64,000 bases of DNA from Sinomonas atrocyanea (lineage in GTDB: Bacteria > Actinomycetota > Actinomycetes > Actinomycetales > Micrococcaceae): NCBI RefSeq assembly GCF_001577305.1, contig NZ_CP014518.1:1860001-1924000 (forward strand), read 5' to 3'. Within the stretch, counting starts at the first letter, position 1. The number at the start of each line of letters is the position of its first letter. A model generated the notes under the pieces. The model worked only from the letters and a program-made list of their open reading frames with translations. It searched no databases and was not told the origin of the DNA. The position numbers and the translations under genes are program-made. This document shows, in pieces, positions 36,885 to 45,675 of this stretch.

Positions 36885-38539
36885 GGGGTGTCCCCCTTCC
36901 TCGGGATCTCCACCGTGAACACCGCCCCGGCTCCGCCGGTGACGGCCAGGGTGCCGCCGAGGCGTTCGACGGACCGCTTCACGAGGGCGAGGCCGAGCCC
37001 GCGGCCCTGGCCGGCATGCGGCTTGGTCGAGTACCCGTAGCGCAGGATCTTCTCCGCCTCGCCTCCGGGCACGCCCGGCCCCGAATCGGCGACCTCGATC
37101 ACGAGGGAGGCCCCGTGCTCGGCGATCTCGAGGGAGACCCAGCGGGGGGCGTCCCCCGCCGCTGCGGCGTCGATCGCGTTGTCCACGAGGTTGCCGACGA
37201 TGGTCACCAGGTCTGCCGCCGCGAGGCCCGCCCCGGCGAGGGACGCGGTGGCCTCCGCGTCGAGCCGGACCCCCCGTTCGTTGGCCTGGGCCGCCTTGCC
37301 CATGATGAGGGCGGCGAGGACCGGCTCGTCGATCGAGACGACGAGCTCATCGGCGAGGGACTGGCTCAGCTGCAGGTCCTCGGTCGCGAAGGCCAGGGCC
37401 CGGTCCGTCTGGCCCAGCTCGAGGAGCGAGACGATGGTGTGCAGCCGGTTGGCGTGCTCGTGCGTCTGGCTCCTGAGCGCGTCGGAGAGGGTGCGCATCG
37501 TCTCGAGCTCGTTCCCGAGGGCCTCGATCTCCGTCTGGTCCCGCAGGGTCGCCACCGAACCGAGGACGCGGCTGCGCCGGCCCTCCTGGGAGATAGCCGG
37601 CTCCTGGTTCACCACGAGGACCCGCTCGTCGGTCACGTGGATCTCGTCGCGGGCCGTCCGGCCGCTCGCGAGCAGCTCGCGCAGGCTGCCCGGGATGCCG
37701 AGCCGGCTCAGGGCCGGAGGCGCGGGGAGCGCACGGCGCGGGGCGCGGGGCCAGCGCGAGGTGCGGGGGCCGGCGCCGTCCGCCTCCTGTTCCTCCGGGA
37801 GGCCGAGGAGCCGGGAGGCCTGGTCGTTCCGGATCACCACGCGGCCTCTGGCGTCGACGAGGAGGACCCCCTCGCGGACCGAGTGCAGCACCGACTCGTA
37901 GTAGGCGAAGAGCTGGCCGAGCTGCTCGGGCCCGTAGCCGCGCGTCACCCGCTTGAGGTACCGGCCCACGCCGAGGGAGCCGAGGGAACCGAGGGCGAGC
38001 ACGACGGCGGCGATCGCCAGGAGCGCGGGCAGCCGGCCGGCGACGGCGACCTCGATGGCGCTCACGGTCACGCCCGCCGCGACCATCCCGATGACCCTGC
38101 CGCCGTCTGTGATCGGGGCGATCGTGCGCACGGAGGGCCCCAGGGTCCCCTCGACCTCCTCGGTGAACGGGTGCCCCGCGAGCGCCTGGTCGATGCTCCC
38201 GATGTACTTGCCGCCGATCTGGGACGGGTCCGGGTGCGTCCACCGCGTCCGGTCCGGGGCCATGATCGTGATGAAGTCCAGGCCGGCATCGGCCATGACC
38301 CTCTTCGCGTACGGCTGCAGGACGGAGGAGGGGTTGACCTGTGCGGCACCGCGGGCCGCGTCCACCACGAAGGGGCTGTCGGCAAGGGCCGAGGCCACGG
38401 CCAGGGTGCGGCGCCCGGCCTGGTCGTGCGTCTGGTCCCGCGCGTCGACGTACATGGCCGTCCCCATGAAGCCCGTGAGCACGATGACGGCGAGCACGAG
38501 GGTCCAGAGCATCCGGGCGGCCAGGCTCAGCGGGCGCAT
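36881..38539 (-). CDS. Sensor histidine kinase, CitA/DcuS type
   Basis: A 552-residue membrane kinase. TM1 is at about residues 10-28 (LWTLVLAVIVLTGFMGTAMYV), followed by an extracytoplasmic PASC domain (to about 165, with WTHPDPSQIGGKY typical of CitA/DcuS), TM2 at about 175-195, a cytoplasmic PAS (YYESVLHSVREGVLLVDARGR), the His box SQTHEHANRLH near residue 360, the N box NLVDNAID and G boxes DSGPGVP and GRGLGLALVKR. It probably senses citrate or C4-dicarboxylates outside the cell. ATG 38539 has a GAGAGGA site; a TTG at 38578 would add a tail. Divergent from dctA. Confidence 0.92.
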   Translation of the reverse strand: MRPLSLAARMLWTLVLAVIVLTGFMGTAMYVDARDQTHDQAGRRTLAVASALADSPFVVDAARGAAQVNPSSVLQPYAKRVMADAGLDFITIMAPDRTRWTHPDPSQIGGKYIGSIDQALAGHPFTEEVEGTLGPSVRTIAPITDGGRVIGMVAAGVTVSAIEVAVAGRLPALLAIAAVVLALGSLGSLGVGRYLKRVTRGYGPEQLGQLFAYYESVLHSVREGVLLVDARGRVVIRNDQASRLLGLPEEQEADGAGPRTSRWPRAPRRALPAPPALSRLGIPGSLRELLASGRTARDEIHVTDERVLVVNQEPAISQEGRRSRVLGSVATLRDQTEIEALGNELETMRTLSDALRSQTHEHANRLHTIVSLLELGQTDRALAFATEDLQLSQSLADELVVSIDEPVLAALIMGKAAQANERGVRLDAEATASLAGAGLAAADLVTIVGNLVDNAIDAAAAGDAPRWVSLEIAEHGASLVIEVADSGPGVPGGEAEKILRYGYSTKPHAGQGRGLGLALVKRSVERLGGTLAVTGGAGAVFTVEIPRKGDTP

Positions 38540-38667
38540 CGGATTCCTCTCATCCTCCAGTGACCAATATGACCGCAACGGTGAGGTCTGTCACAGCGTC
38601 ATCCACAGTGGGATGTGAACCGGCCCACCCCGGGCCCGAAGTCAAGGTATCAACGAAGGAGCTCTCC

Positions 38668-40056
38668 GTGGCAATGTCGCCAACGGCACCCGATGCGGCG
38701 CCCGTGAAGAAGAAGGTCGACCGCACCCATTGGCTCTACATCGCCGTCGTCATCGCCGTGGTCCTCGGCGTGGCGGTCGGCCTGATGTTCCCCGGCAAGG
38801 ACGGGTTCGCGGCCAACCTCAAGCCCCTCGGCGACGGGTTCGTGGCCCTGATCAAGATGATGATCTCCCCGGTCATCTTCTGCACGATCGTCCTCGGCAT
38901 CGGCTCGATCGCGAAGGCCAAGACGGTCGGGAAGGTCGGCGGCCTCGCGCTGCTGTACTTCATGGTCATGAGCACGTTCGCGCTCGGCATCGGCCTCGTG
39001 GTGGGCAACCTCGTCCACCCGGGTCAGGGCCTCAACCTCAAGGACGCGACCTACAAGGCGACGCAGTCCGCGGACACGACCGACTTCCTCCTCGGCATCA
39101 TCCCCAAGTCCCTGCTCTCCTCGCTCACGGCAGGCGACGTCCTCCAGACGCTCTTCGTGGCCCTGCTCGTGGGCTTCGCGCTCCAGCGCATGGGCCGCAC
39201 CGGCCGGCTGCTGCTCGACTTCATCGCGCAGGCCCAGGCCCTCGTGTTCCGGATCCTGATCATGATCATGTGGGTCGCGCCCATCGGCGCGTTCGGCGCG
39301 ATCGCCGCCGTGGTCGGCGCGACGGGCTGGAAGGCCGTCCTCAGCCTCGCGACGCTCATGATCGCCTTCTACATCACGTGCATCCTGTTCATCGTGGTGG
39401 TCCTCGGCACGATCCTCAAGGTCGTCTCCGGCGTGAACATCTTCAAGCTCATGAAGTACCTCGGCCGCGAGTACCTCATCATCGTCTCGACGTCCTCCTC
39501 CGAGGCCGCCCTGCCGCGCCTCATCGCCAAGATGGAGCACCTCGGCGTGTCCAAGCCGGTGGTCGGCGTCACCGTGCCCACGGGCTACTCCTTCAACCTC
39601 GACGGCACGGCGATCTACCTGACGATGGCCTCCCTGTTCATCGCCAGCGCGATGGGCCAGCCGCTCGCCCTCGGGGAGCAGATCGGGCTGCTCGTGTTCA
39701 TGATCATCGCCTCCAAGGGCGCAGCGGGCGTCTCCGGCGCCGGCCTCGCCACCCTCGCCGGCGGCCTCCAGGCCCACGCCCCGCAGCTCGTGGGCGGCGT
39801 GTCCTTCATCGTCGGCATCGACCGCTTCATGTCCGAGGCCCGCGCCCTGACCAACTTCACCGGCAACGCGGTGGCCACGGTCCTCATGGGGACGTGGACC
39901 AAGGAGATCGACGCCGCGCAGGTGACCGAGGTGCTCTCCGGCCGCAGCCCGTTCGACGAGACCACCATGATCGCCGACCACGGCCACGGCGACGGCGGCG
40001 AGCTCTCGGTCGGGGCCACCGGCGCCGGCGCCGAGGAGGAGCTCGTCCGCGCCTGA
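38668..40056 (+). CDS. dctA: C4-dicarboxylate:cation symporter DctA
   Basis: A 462-residue transporter of the dicarboxylate/amino acid:cation symporter family that imports succinate, fumarate and malate. It has eight transmembrane segments and two hairpins, with the signature serine stretch STSSSEAALPRLIAKM (about residues 273-288) and GYSFNLDGTAIYLT (about 306-319) forming the substrate and sodium sites. The GTG at 38668 has AAGGAG six bases upstream; ATG 38674 is the alternative. The adjacent CitA/CitB-type system probably controls it. The tail after about residue 415 is His/Gly/Glu-rich and cytoplasmic. Confidence 0.94.
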   Translation: MAMSPTAPDAAPVKKKVDRTHWLYIAVVIAVVLGVAVGLMFPGKDGFAANLKPLGDGFVALIKMMISPVIFCTIVLGIGSIAKAKTVGKVGGLALLYFMVMSTFALGIGLVVGNLVHPGQGLNLKDATYKATQSADTTDFLLGIIPKSLLSSLTAGDVLQTLFVALLVGFALQRMGRTGRLLLDFIAQAQALVFRILIMIMWVAPIGAFGAIAAVVGATGWKAVLSLATLMIAFYITCILFIVVVLGTILKVVSGVNIFKLMKYLGREYLIIVSTSSSEAALPRLIAKMEHLGVSKPVVGVTVPTGYSFNLDGTAIYLTMASLFIASAMGQPLALGEQIGLLVFMIIASKGAAGVSGAGLATLAGGLQAHAPQLVGGVSFIVGIDRFMSEARALTNFTGNAVATVLMGTWTKEIDAAQVTEVLSGRSPFDETTMIADHGHGDGGELSVGATGAGAEEELVRA

Positions 40057-40077
40057 TCTGCCGCCGCCGGACCCCGC

Positions 40078-40128
40078 GCACGACGCCGGGCGGGTCGCCT
40101 CCGCGAGGGGCCCCGCCCGGCGTCGTGC
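40078..40128 (+). terminator. dctA terminator
   Basis: A 17 bp perfect stem, GCACGACGCCGGGCGGG paired with CCCGCCCGGCGTCGTGC, with a 17 nt loop that can pair further. Its outer 12 bp are identical to the terminator after der at 47232-47280. Confidence 0.85.
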
Positions 40129-40148
40129 CCGCCTTCCGCGAGGCGAAC

Positions 40149-40161
40149 CTTGAAGTTCAAG
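40149..40161. promoter_or_regulatory. CTTGAA-G-TTCAAG palindrome upstream of parA
   Basis: A 13 bp odd-centred perfect inverted repeat, AT-rich against its surroundings, lying 134 bp before the parA start in an otherwise gene-free gap. It could be an operator. No regulator is known for it. Confidence 0.4.
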
Positions 40162-40294
40162 TTGAGGGTGAGGCGCGCCCGGGGGCCGATTGTCAAGGTC
40201 CGCACAATGCATGTCGCCCGTGTGTAGGCTGGTGAGCCAAGGACGCCGTAGGTACGCGAATCGCCGCCAACGAATCGAAAGTGTGGATGGACAC

Positions 40295-41206
40295 GTGAGC
40301 ACAGAGCAGAGCGCAGCGACTCTGGACGGCATCTCCGGCTCCCTCGAGGGAACGGAGGGCACGGTGGAGCTCGGACCCACGGGCCGGCCCCTGCACACGT
40401 TCCAGGTCCCCGCGCCGCTGAGTTCGCACGGGCCGGCCCGGATCATCGCGATGGTCAACCAGAAGGGCGGCGTGGGCAAGACGACGTCGACCATCAACCT
40501 GGCCGCCGCGCTCGCGGAGTACGGCCGGAAGGTCCTGCTCGTCGACTTCGATCCCCAGGGCGCCCTCTCCGCCGGGCTCGGCATCAACCCTCACGAGCTC
40601 GACACCACGGTGTACAACGTGATGATGGACCGCCACGTGGACGTCCGGCAGGCCATCCGCAGCACGGAGGAGCCCAACGTGGACCTCCTTCCGGCCAACA
40701 TCGACCTCTCCGCCGCCGAGGTCCAGCTCGTCACCGAGGTGGCCCGGGAGCAGGTCCTCGCGAGCGCGCTGCGCAAGGTCGAGGACGAGTACGACGTCAT
40801 CCTCATCGACTGCCAGCCCTCCCTCGGCCTCCTCACCGTCAACGCGCTCACTGCCGCGCACGGCGTGGTCATCCCGCTCATCTGCGAGTTCTTCGCGCTG
40901 CGCGCCGTGGCCCTGCTCGTCGAGACCATCGAGAAGGTCCAGGACCGCCTCAACCCGCGCCTCGTCGTGGACGGCGTGCTCGCCACGATGTACGACGCCC
41001 GCACCCTGCACAGCCGCGAGGTGCTCGCGCGCCTCGTCGAGGCCTTCGGCGACAAGGTCTTCGAGACCGTCATCAAGAGGACCATCAAGTTCGCCGACGC
41101 CACGGTGGCCGCGGAGCCGATCACCCGGTACGCGTCCAACCACCCGGGCGCCGAGGCGTACCGCAGCCTGGCCCGCGAGCTCGTGGCCCGCGGTGGAGCT
41201 CCCTGA
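40295..41206 (+). CDS. parA: ParA/Soj-type ATPase of the scpAB cluster
   Basis: A 303-residue deviant Walker ATPase. The P-loop is NQKGGVGKTTS (about residues 52-62), with LLVDFDPQG and LIDCQPSLG as the other motifs. It lies just upstream of scpA and scpB, the conserved actinobacterial arrangement, with no parB beside it, so it is probably an SMC-linked cell-biology ATPase rather than the origin ParA of parABS. The GTG at 40295 was chosen because the sequence before it is poorly coding; GTG 40283 is possible. The first 45 residues are a flexible tail. It overlaps scpA by 14 bp. Confidence 0.9.
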   Translation: MSTEQSAATLDGISGSLEGTEGTVELGPTGRPLHTFQVPAPLSSHGPARIIAMVNQKGGVGKTTSTINLAAALAEYGRKVLLVDFDPQGALSAGLGINPHELDTTVYNVMMDRHVDVRQAIRSTEEPNVDLLPANIDLSAAEVQLVTEVAREQVLASALRKVEDEYDVILIDCQPSLGLLTVNALTAAHGVVIPLICEFFALRAVALLVETIEKVQDRLNPRLVVDGVLATMYDARTLHSREVLARLVEAFGDKVFETVIKRTIKFADATVAAEPITRYASNHPGAEAYRSLARELVARGGAP

Positions 41207-42059
41207 TCCCGAGCCGGCCGACGCCGCACCGGGTGCGGGCGGCTTCGAGGTCCGCCTCGAGAACTTCACCGGACCGTTCGACCTGCTGCTCGGGCTCATC
41301 GCCAAGCACCGCCTCGACATCACCGAGGTGGCCCTGGCGACCGTCACCGACGACTTCATCGCCTACACCCGGGCGCTCCAGGCGAAGGGCGAGGACTGGG
41401 CGCTCGACGAGGCCAGCGAGTTCCTCGTCATCGCCGCGACGCTGCTCGACCTCAAGGCCGCCCGGCTCCTGCCCCAGGGCGCGGTCGAGGACGAGGAGGA
41501 CGTGGCCCGGCTCGAGGCCCGCGACCTCCTCTTCGCCCGCCTCCTGCAGTACCGCGCCTTCAAGGAGATCGCAGGGATCTTCGCCGCAACCCTCGACGCC
41601 GAGGCGCGCCGCTTCCCGCGCTCGGTGACCCTCGAGCCGGCCTTCGCCGCCCTGCTCCCCGAGCTCGTGTGGCGGCACACGCCGGAGCAGTTCGCCGCCC
41701 TCGCGGCGAAGGCCTTCGCGCCCAAGGAGGCCCCGCCCAGCGAGGTCGGGACGGAGCACCTGCACGCCCCGCCGGTGAGCGTGCGCGAGCAGGCCGAGCT
41801 GATCGGCCTGCGGCTGCAGGGCTCCGGCCCGCTGAGCTTCCGCGCCCTGACGGCGGATGCCGAGTCCCGGCTCGTCGTGGTGGCGCGGTTCCTGGCCCTG
41901 CTGGAGCTGTTCCGCGACCGGGCCGTGGCCTTCGAGCAGGCGGCGCCGCTCGCCGAGCTGAGCGTGCGCTGGACCGCCGGCGGGGACTGGAGCGCCGAAC
42001 GGGTGAGCGAGGAGTACGAGGATGCCTCAGACAGGGAGGGACAGCATGCAGCCGGCTGA
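41193..42059 (+). CDS. scpA: Segregation and condensation protein A
   Basis: The kleisin subunit of bacterial condensin, which bridges the two SMC heads. This 288-residue protein has the N-terminal SMC-neck binding part (FEVRLENFTGPFDLLLGLIAKHRLDITEVALA), a central ScpB-binding acidic helix (ASEFLVIAATLLDLKAARLLP), and a C-terminal winged helix for the SMC head (about residues 215-275). GTG start overlapping parA; the end overlaps scpB by 14 bp, so the three are co-translated. Confidence 0.95.
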   Translation: MELPDPEPADAAPGAGGFEVRLENFTGPFDLLLGLIAKHRLDITEVALATVTDDFIAYTRALQAKGEDWALDEASEFLVIAATLLDLKAARLLPQGAVEDEEDVARLEARDLLFARLLQYRAFKEIAGIFAATLDAEARRFPRSVTLEPAFAALLPELVWRHTPEQFAALAAKAFAPKEAPPSEVGTEHLHAPPVSVREQAELIGLRLQGSGPLSFRALTADAESRLVVVARFLALLELFRDRAVAFEQAAPLAELSVRWTAGGDWSAERVSEEYEDASDREGQHAAG

Positions 42060-42603
42060 CCCGGCGGTCCGCGCGGCGCTCGAGGCCGTGCTCATGGTTG
42101 TCGACGAGCCGATCAGCGCGGCCGAGCTCGCGGCCACCCTCGAGGTGCCCCAGCAGGACGCCGAGGACGCGCTCGAGGAGCTCGCCGCCGAGTACGCCCG
42201 GCAGGGGAGGGGCTTCGAACTCCGCGCGGTCGCCGGCGGGTGGCGGTTCTACTCGCGCCCCGAGTACGCGGACATCGTCTCCCGGTATGTGCTCGAGGGC
42301 CAGACCGCCCGCCTGACCCAGGCGGCGCTCGAGACCCTCGCCGTGATCGCCTACCGGCAGCCCGTGGGCCGCTCCCGCGTCGCGGCGATCCGCGGCGTCA
42401 ACGTGGACTCGGTGGTGAAGACGCTCGTGACCCGCGGCCTCGTCGAGGAGGCCGGCACCGACCCCGAGTCGGGAGCGATCCTGTACCGGACGACGTCGTA
42501 CTTCCTGGAGCGGCTCGGCATCGGCTCCGTCGCGGAGCTGCCCAAGCTCTCGCCGCACCTGCCCGGGCTCGACGAGCTGGGCGGGATCGACGCCCCCTTC
42601 TGA
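42046..42603 (+). CDS. scpB: Segregation and condensation protein B
   Basis: Partner of ScpA in condensin, made of two winged helices. The 185-residue protein contains VRAALEAVLMVVDEPISAAELA (first domain) and ALETLAVIAYRQPVGRSRVAAIRGVN (second domain, the best-conserved signature). ATG 42046 was preferred for its AGGGAGGG site; ATG 42022 gives eight more residues. After the stop there are three 9 bp tandem copies of GGGAGGGCC (42608-42634). Confidence 0.95.
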   Translation: MQPADPAVRAALEAVLMVVDEPISAAELAATLEVPQQDAEDALEELAAEYARQGRGFELRAVAGGWRFYSRPEYADIVSRYVLEGQTARLTQAALETLAVIAYRQPVGRSRVAAIRGVNVDSVVKTLVTRGLVEEAGTDPESGAILYRTTSYFLERLGIGSVAELPKLSPHLPGLDELGGIDAPF

Positions 42604-42607
42604 GCCC

Positions 42608-42634
42608 GGGAGGGCCGGGAGGGCCGGGAGGGCC
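42608..42634 (+). repeat. Three 9 bp direct repeats after scpB
   Basis: GGGAGGGCC in three exact tandem copies just after the scpB stop. This is a short variable-number type repeat with no visible function. Confidence 0.8.
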
Positions 42635-42723
42635 GATCCGGTATCCTTGACGGGGGCATTCGCCCACTTTCTACCACCAACGCAGCCCCGGACGGGCTGC
42701 TTCATACTGCAGAGGCATTGGTT

Positions 42724-43734
42724 ATGGCACAGGCGGGACGCCAGGGTTCACCACGCAACGGGGACAACCCCCGCAGGAACAGCGCGCGCGGCAGCGCGGC
42801 GCGCGGAGGCGCCAAGGGCGCCCCGAAGGGCGCGGCGCGCAAGCGCGGCGAGCGCCCCACCCCCAAGGGGACGGGGGCGGCGCCCTTCGCCAACGAACGC
42901 TTCGGCAGGAGGCTCGGCCCGGTGGACCGCGCCGGCCAGGGCGCGCCGCGCAGGTCGCCCTCGCCGCTGCCCGCCCACGAGCCGCGCACCCGGGCCCAGA
43001 TGGCCGAGGAGGGCGTGCGCCTGCAGAAGGTCATGGCCAACGCGGGCGTCGCCTCGCGCCGGGTGTGCGAGGAGCTCATCGCGGAGGGCCGCGTCGAGGT
43101 CAACGGGCAGATCGTGACGGAGCTCGGCACCCGGGTCAACCCGGAGACGGACGTCATCCACGTGGACGGGGTCCGCGTGCAGACCGACGAGCACCTCGTC
43201 TACATGGCGTTCAACAAGCCCCGCGGCGTGGTCTCCACGATGGACGACCCCGAGGGCCGCCCGTGCATCACGGACTACCTGCGCCCGGGCTCGCCCGAGC
43301 GCCTCTTCCACGTGGGCCGGCTCGACACGAACACCGAGGGCCTGCTGCTGCTGACCAACGACGGCGAGCTCGCCAACCGCCTCACCCACCCCTCCTACGA
43401 GGTCCCCAAGACCTACGTCGTGCAGGTCCGCGGCCCCATGCCCCAGGGCATCGGCGCCCAGCTGCGCCGCGGCGTCGAGCTCGAGGACGGCCTCGCGAAG
43501 GTCGACTCGTTCCGGCTCGTGGACTCCACGCCCGGGTTCGTGCTGGTCGAGGTGGTCCTGCACTCGGGCAAGAACCGGATCGTCCGCCGCATGTTCGACG
43601 CCGTGGGCTTCCCGGTCCAGCGGCTCGTCCGGGCCAAGATCGGTCCGATCGGGCTGGGCGACCAGAAGCAGGGCACGATCCGCCGGCTCGGCAAGCAGGA
43701 GATCGGGCACCTCATGGCCTCTGTGGGCCTGTAG
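42724..43734 (+). CDS. rluB: 23S rRNA pseudouridine synthase, RluB type
   Basis: A 336-residue pseudouridine synthase of the RsuA/RluB group, which probably modifies the peptidyl-transferase region of 23S rRNA (U2605 in E. coli). The first 95 residues are basic, Gly/Arg/Ala-rich and disordered. Then comes an S4 domain (VRLQKVMANAGVASRRVCEELIAEGRVEVNG) and the catalytic domain with the active-site Asp in VGRLDTNTEGLLLLTNDG. ATG 42724 is used; TTG 42718 is the longer alternative. The position after scpB is conserved in actinobacteria. Confidence 0.93.
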   Translation: MAQAGRQGSPRNGDNPRRNSARGSAARGGAKGAPKGAARKRGERPTPKGTGAAPFANERFGRRLGPVDRAGQGAPRRSPSPLPAHEPRTRAQMAEEGVRLQKVMANAGVASRRVCEELIAEGRVEVNGQIVTELGTRVNPETDVIHVDGVRVQTDEHLVYMAFNKPRGVVSTMDDPEGRPCITDYLRPGSPERLFHVGRLDTNTEGLLLLTNDGELANRLTHPSYEVPKTYVVQVRGPMPQGIGAQLRRGVELEDGLAKVDSFRLVDSTPGFVLVEVVLHSGKNRIVRRMFDAVGFPVQRLVRAKIGPIGLGDQKQGTIRRLGKQEIGHLMASVGL

Positions 43735-43743
43735 GGGGAGAGC

Positions 43744-44844
43744 ATGTCCGCAACACACCTCCACGGCCCGGTCGTGGTCATCGGCACCGGGCTGCTCGGA
43801 ACGAGCATCGGCCTCGGGCTCGAGCACCGCGGCGTCCCGGTCTTCCTCGAGGACACCTCGCCCACCAACCAGGCCGTCGCCGTCGACATCGGCGCGGGGC
43901 GGCCCATCGCGGAGTTCGAGGCGGACCGCGGGGCCCAGCCGGAGCTCGTGGTGGTGGCCACGCCGCCGGACGTGGCCGTCGACGTCGCCGCGGGCGCCCT
44001 CCAGCGGTGGCCGCGCGCCGTCGTCGTCGACATCGCGAGCGTCAAGGGCGCCATCGTGCGCGGGCTGCGGGAGCGCGGCTCGGACCTGGGCCGCTACGTC
44101 GGGACGCACCCCATGGCGGGCCGCGAGAAGTCCGGGCCCGTCGCGGCCAGGGGCGAGCTCTTCACGTCCATGCCCTGGGTCGTGTGCACGGCCCCCGAGT
44201 CCGATCCCGGCGCGGTCCGCCTCGCCAAGGCCCTCGGCTCGGACCTCGGCGGCATCGTCGTCGAGCTGGACGCCGACGAGCACGATGAGGCGGTCGCGCT
44301 CGTGAGCCACCTGCCCCAGGTCATGTCCTCCCTGCTGGCCTCGCGCCTGCAGGGCACCGACCTGCGGCTGCTGGCCCTCGCGGGCAACGGGCTGCGCGAC
44401 ACGACGCGCATCGCCGCGAGCGATCCGGGCCTCTGGGTGCAGATCCTCGGGGCGAATGCGTCCAAGATCGTCCAGCACCTGTACGGTGTGCGCGAGGACG
44501 TCGAACGCCTCATCCGCACCCTCGAGGCCCCCACGGCCCCGGGGGCGCGGCTCGACCTGGCCCAGCTCATGACCGAGGGCAATGCGGGCCAGGCGCGGAT
44601 CCCGGGCAAGCACGGCGGGCCGCCGCAGGCGTTCGCATGGCTCACGGTCCTGGTCGACGACAGGCCCGGGCAGATCGCCAGGCTCCTCACGGAGATCGGC
44701 GAGATCGGGGTCAACCTCGAAGACCTGCGCCTCGACCACTCGTCGGGGCGGAACGTGGGCATGGTGGAGATCTCGGTGCTGCCGAGCAAGCACGACGCCC
44801 TGGTGGCGGAACTGGAGGAGCGCGGATGGCGGGTACTGCAATGA
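43744..44844 (+). CDS. tyrA: Prephenate dehydrogenase with C-terminal ACT domain
   Basis: A 366-residue enzyme of tyrosine synthesis that oxidatively decarboxylates prephenate. The NAD motif is VIGTGLLGTSIG (residues 12-23), and the substrate region THPMAGREKSGP (about 120-131) holds the catalytic His. Residues from about 295 form an ACT domain (WLTVLVDDRPGQIARLLTEIGEIGVNLEDL), which usually confers feedback control by tyrosine. It lies 9 bp after rluB and overlaps cmk (ATGA). Confidence 0.94.
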   Translation: MSATHLHGPVVVIGTGLLGTSIGLGLEHRGVPVFLEDTSPTNQAVAVDIGAGRPIAEFEADRGAQPELVVVATPPDVAVDVAAGALQRWPRAVVVDIASVKGAIVRGLRERGSDLGRYVGTHPMAGREKSGPVAARGELFTSMPWVVCTAPESDPGAVRLAKALGSDLGGIVVELDADEHDEAVALVSHLPQVMSSLLASRLQGTDLRLLALAGNGLRDTTRIAASDPGLWVQILGANASKIVQHLYGVREDVERLIRTLEAPTAPGARLDLAQLMTEGNAGQARIPGKHGGPPQAFAWLTVLVDDRPGQIARLLTEIGEIGVNLEDLRLDHSSGRNVGMVEISVLPSKHDALVAELEERGWRVLQ

Positions 44845-45641
44845 GCGAGCAGGAGACGGGGCAGGACGTGGCACGGTCCACGGAGCTCCATTCCCTCAGC
44901 ACGGCGCAGGGCACTTCCGTGCGCTATATGCCCGCGCCCGGCGCCGAGCCGCTGCGGCTGGGGCGGCCTCTCGTCGTGGCGATCGACGGCCCGAGCGGCT
45001 CGGGGAAGTCGAGCGTCTCGAAGGAGGTGGCGCGCCGGCTCCGGCTCGCCTACCTCGACACCGGCGCCATGTACCGCGCGGTCGCGTGGGACTGCCTCGA
45101 GCGGGGCCTGGACCTCTCCGACGGCGCGCTCGTGGAGGCCGCGGCCCGCAGCCTCAACCTCGAGCTGAGCACGAGCCCCGCCACCGAGCGGGTCCGCGTG
45201 CGCGGCGTGGACGTGACCGCGGCGATCCGCGAGCCCCGCATCTCGGCCTCGGTGAGCGCCGTCGCGACGAATCTCGGCGTGCGGGACGAGCTCATCCGCC
45301 GCCAGCGCGCGATCATCGCGGCCCACGGCCGGCGCATGGTCGTCGAGGGCCGGGACATCACCACCGTGGTCGCGCGCGACGCCGAGGTGCGGCTCCTGCT
45401 CACCGCCTCCGAGGAGGCCCGGATGCGCCGCCGCGGGGCCCAGCTCGGGGGCACCCAGAACGCCGAGGAGCTGCATGAGCAGGTCGTCGCCCGGGATGCC
45501 AAGGACTCGGCGGTGGCCAGCTTCACCCAGGCCGCCGACGGCGTCTTCACCGTCGACTCCTCCGACCTCGACTTCGACCAGACCGTCGACGCCGTCCTCG
45601 GCGTCGTGCACGCGGCCGTGAGCCGCCCGGCCGGCGCGTGA
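44841..45641 (+). CDS. cmk: Cytidylate kinase
   Basis: Phosphorylates CMP and dCMP. The P-loop is GPSGSGKSS (about residues 50-58), followed by YLDTGAMYRAVAW and the NMP-binding region VVEGRDITTVV; all are typical of bacterial Cmk. The 266-residue length includes an N-terminal extension of about 45 residues without known function. The ATG overlaps the tyrA stop, so translation is coupled. The cmk-der pair is widely conserved. Confidence 0.95.
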   Translation: MSEQETGQDVARSTELHSLSTAQGTSVRYMPAPGAEPLRLGRPLVVAIDGPSGSGKSSVSKEVARRLRLAYLDTGAMYRAVAWDCLERGLDLSDGALVEAAARSLNLELSTSPATERVRVRGVDVTAAIREPRISASVSAVATNLGVRDELIRRQRAIIAAHGRRMVVEGRDITTVVARDAEVRLLLTASEEARMRRRGAQLGGTQNAEELHEQVVARDAKDSAVASFTQAADGVFTVDSSDLDFDQTVDAVLGVVHAAVSRPAGA

Positions 45642-45675
45642 GCCCGGCCCCCTGACACCCTTCAAGGAGACCCCC

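Noticed and set aside
40295..41206. Chromosome-origin or plasmid parABS locus
   Set aside because: No parB and no parS-type palindrome (TGTTTCACGTGAAACA) seen; scpAB linkage indicates another role.
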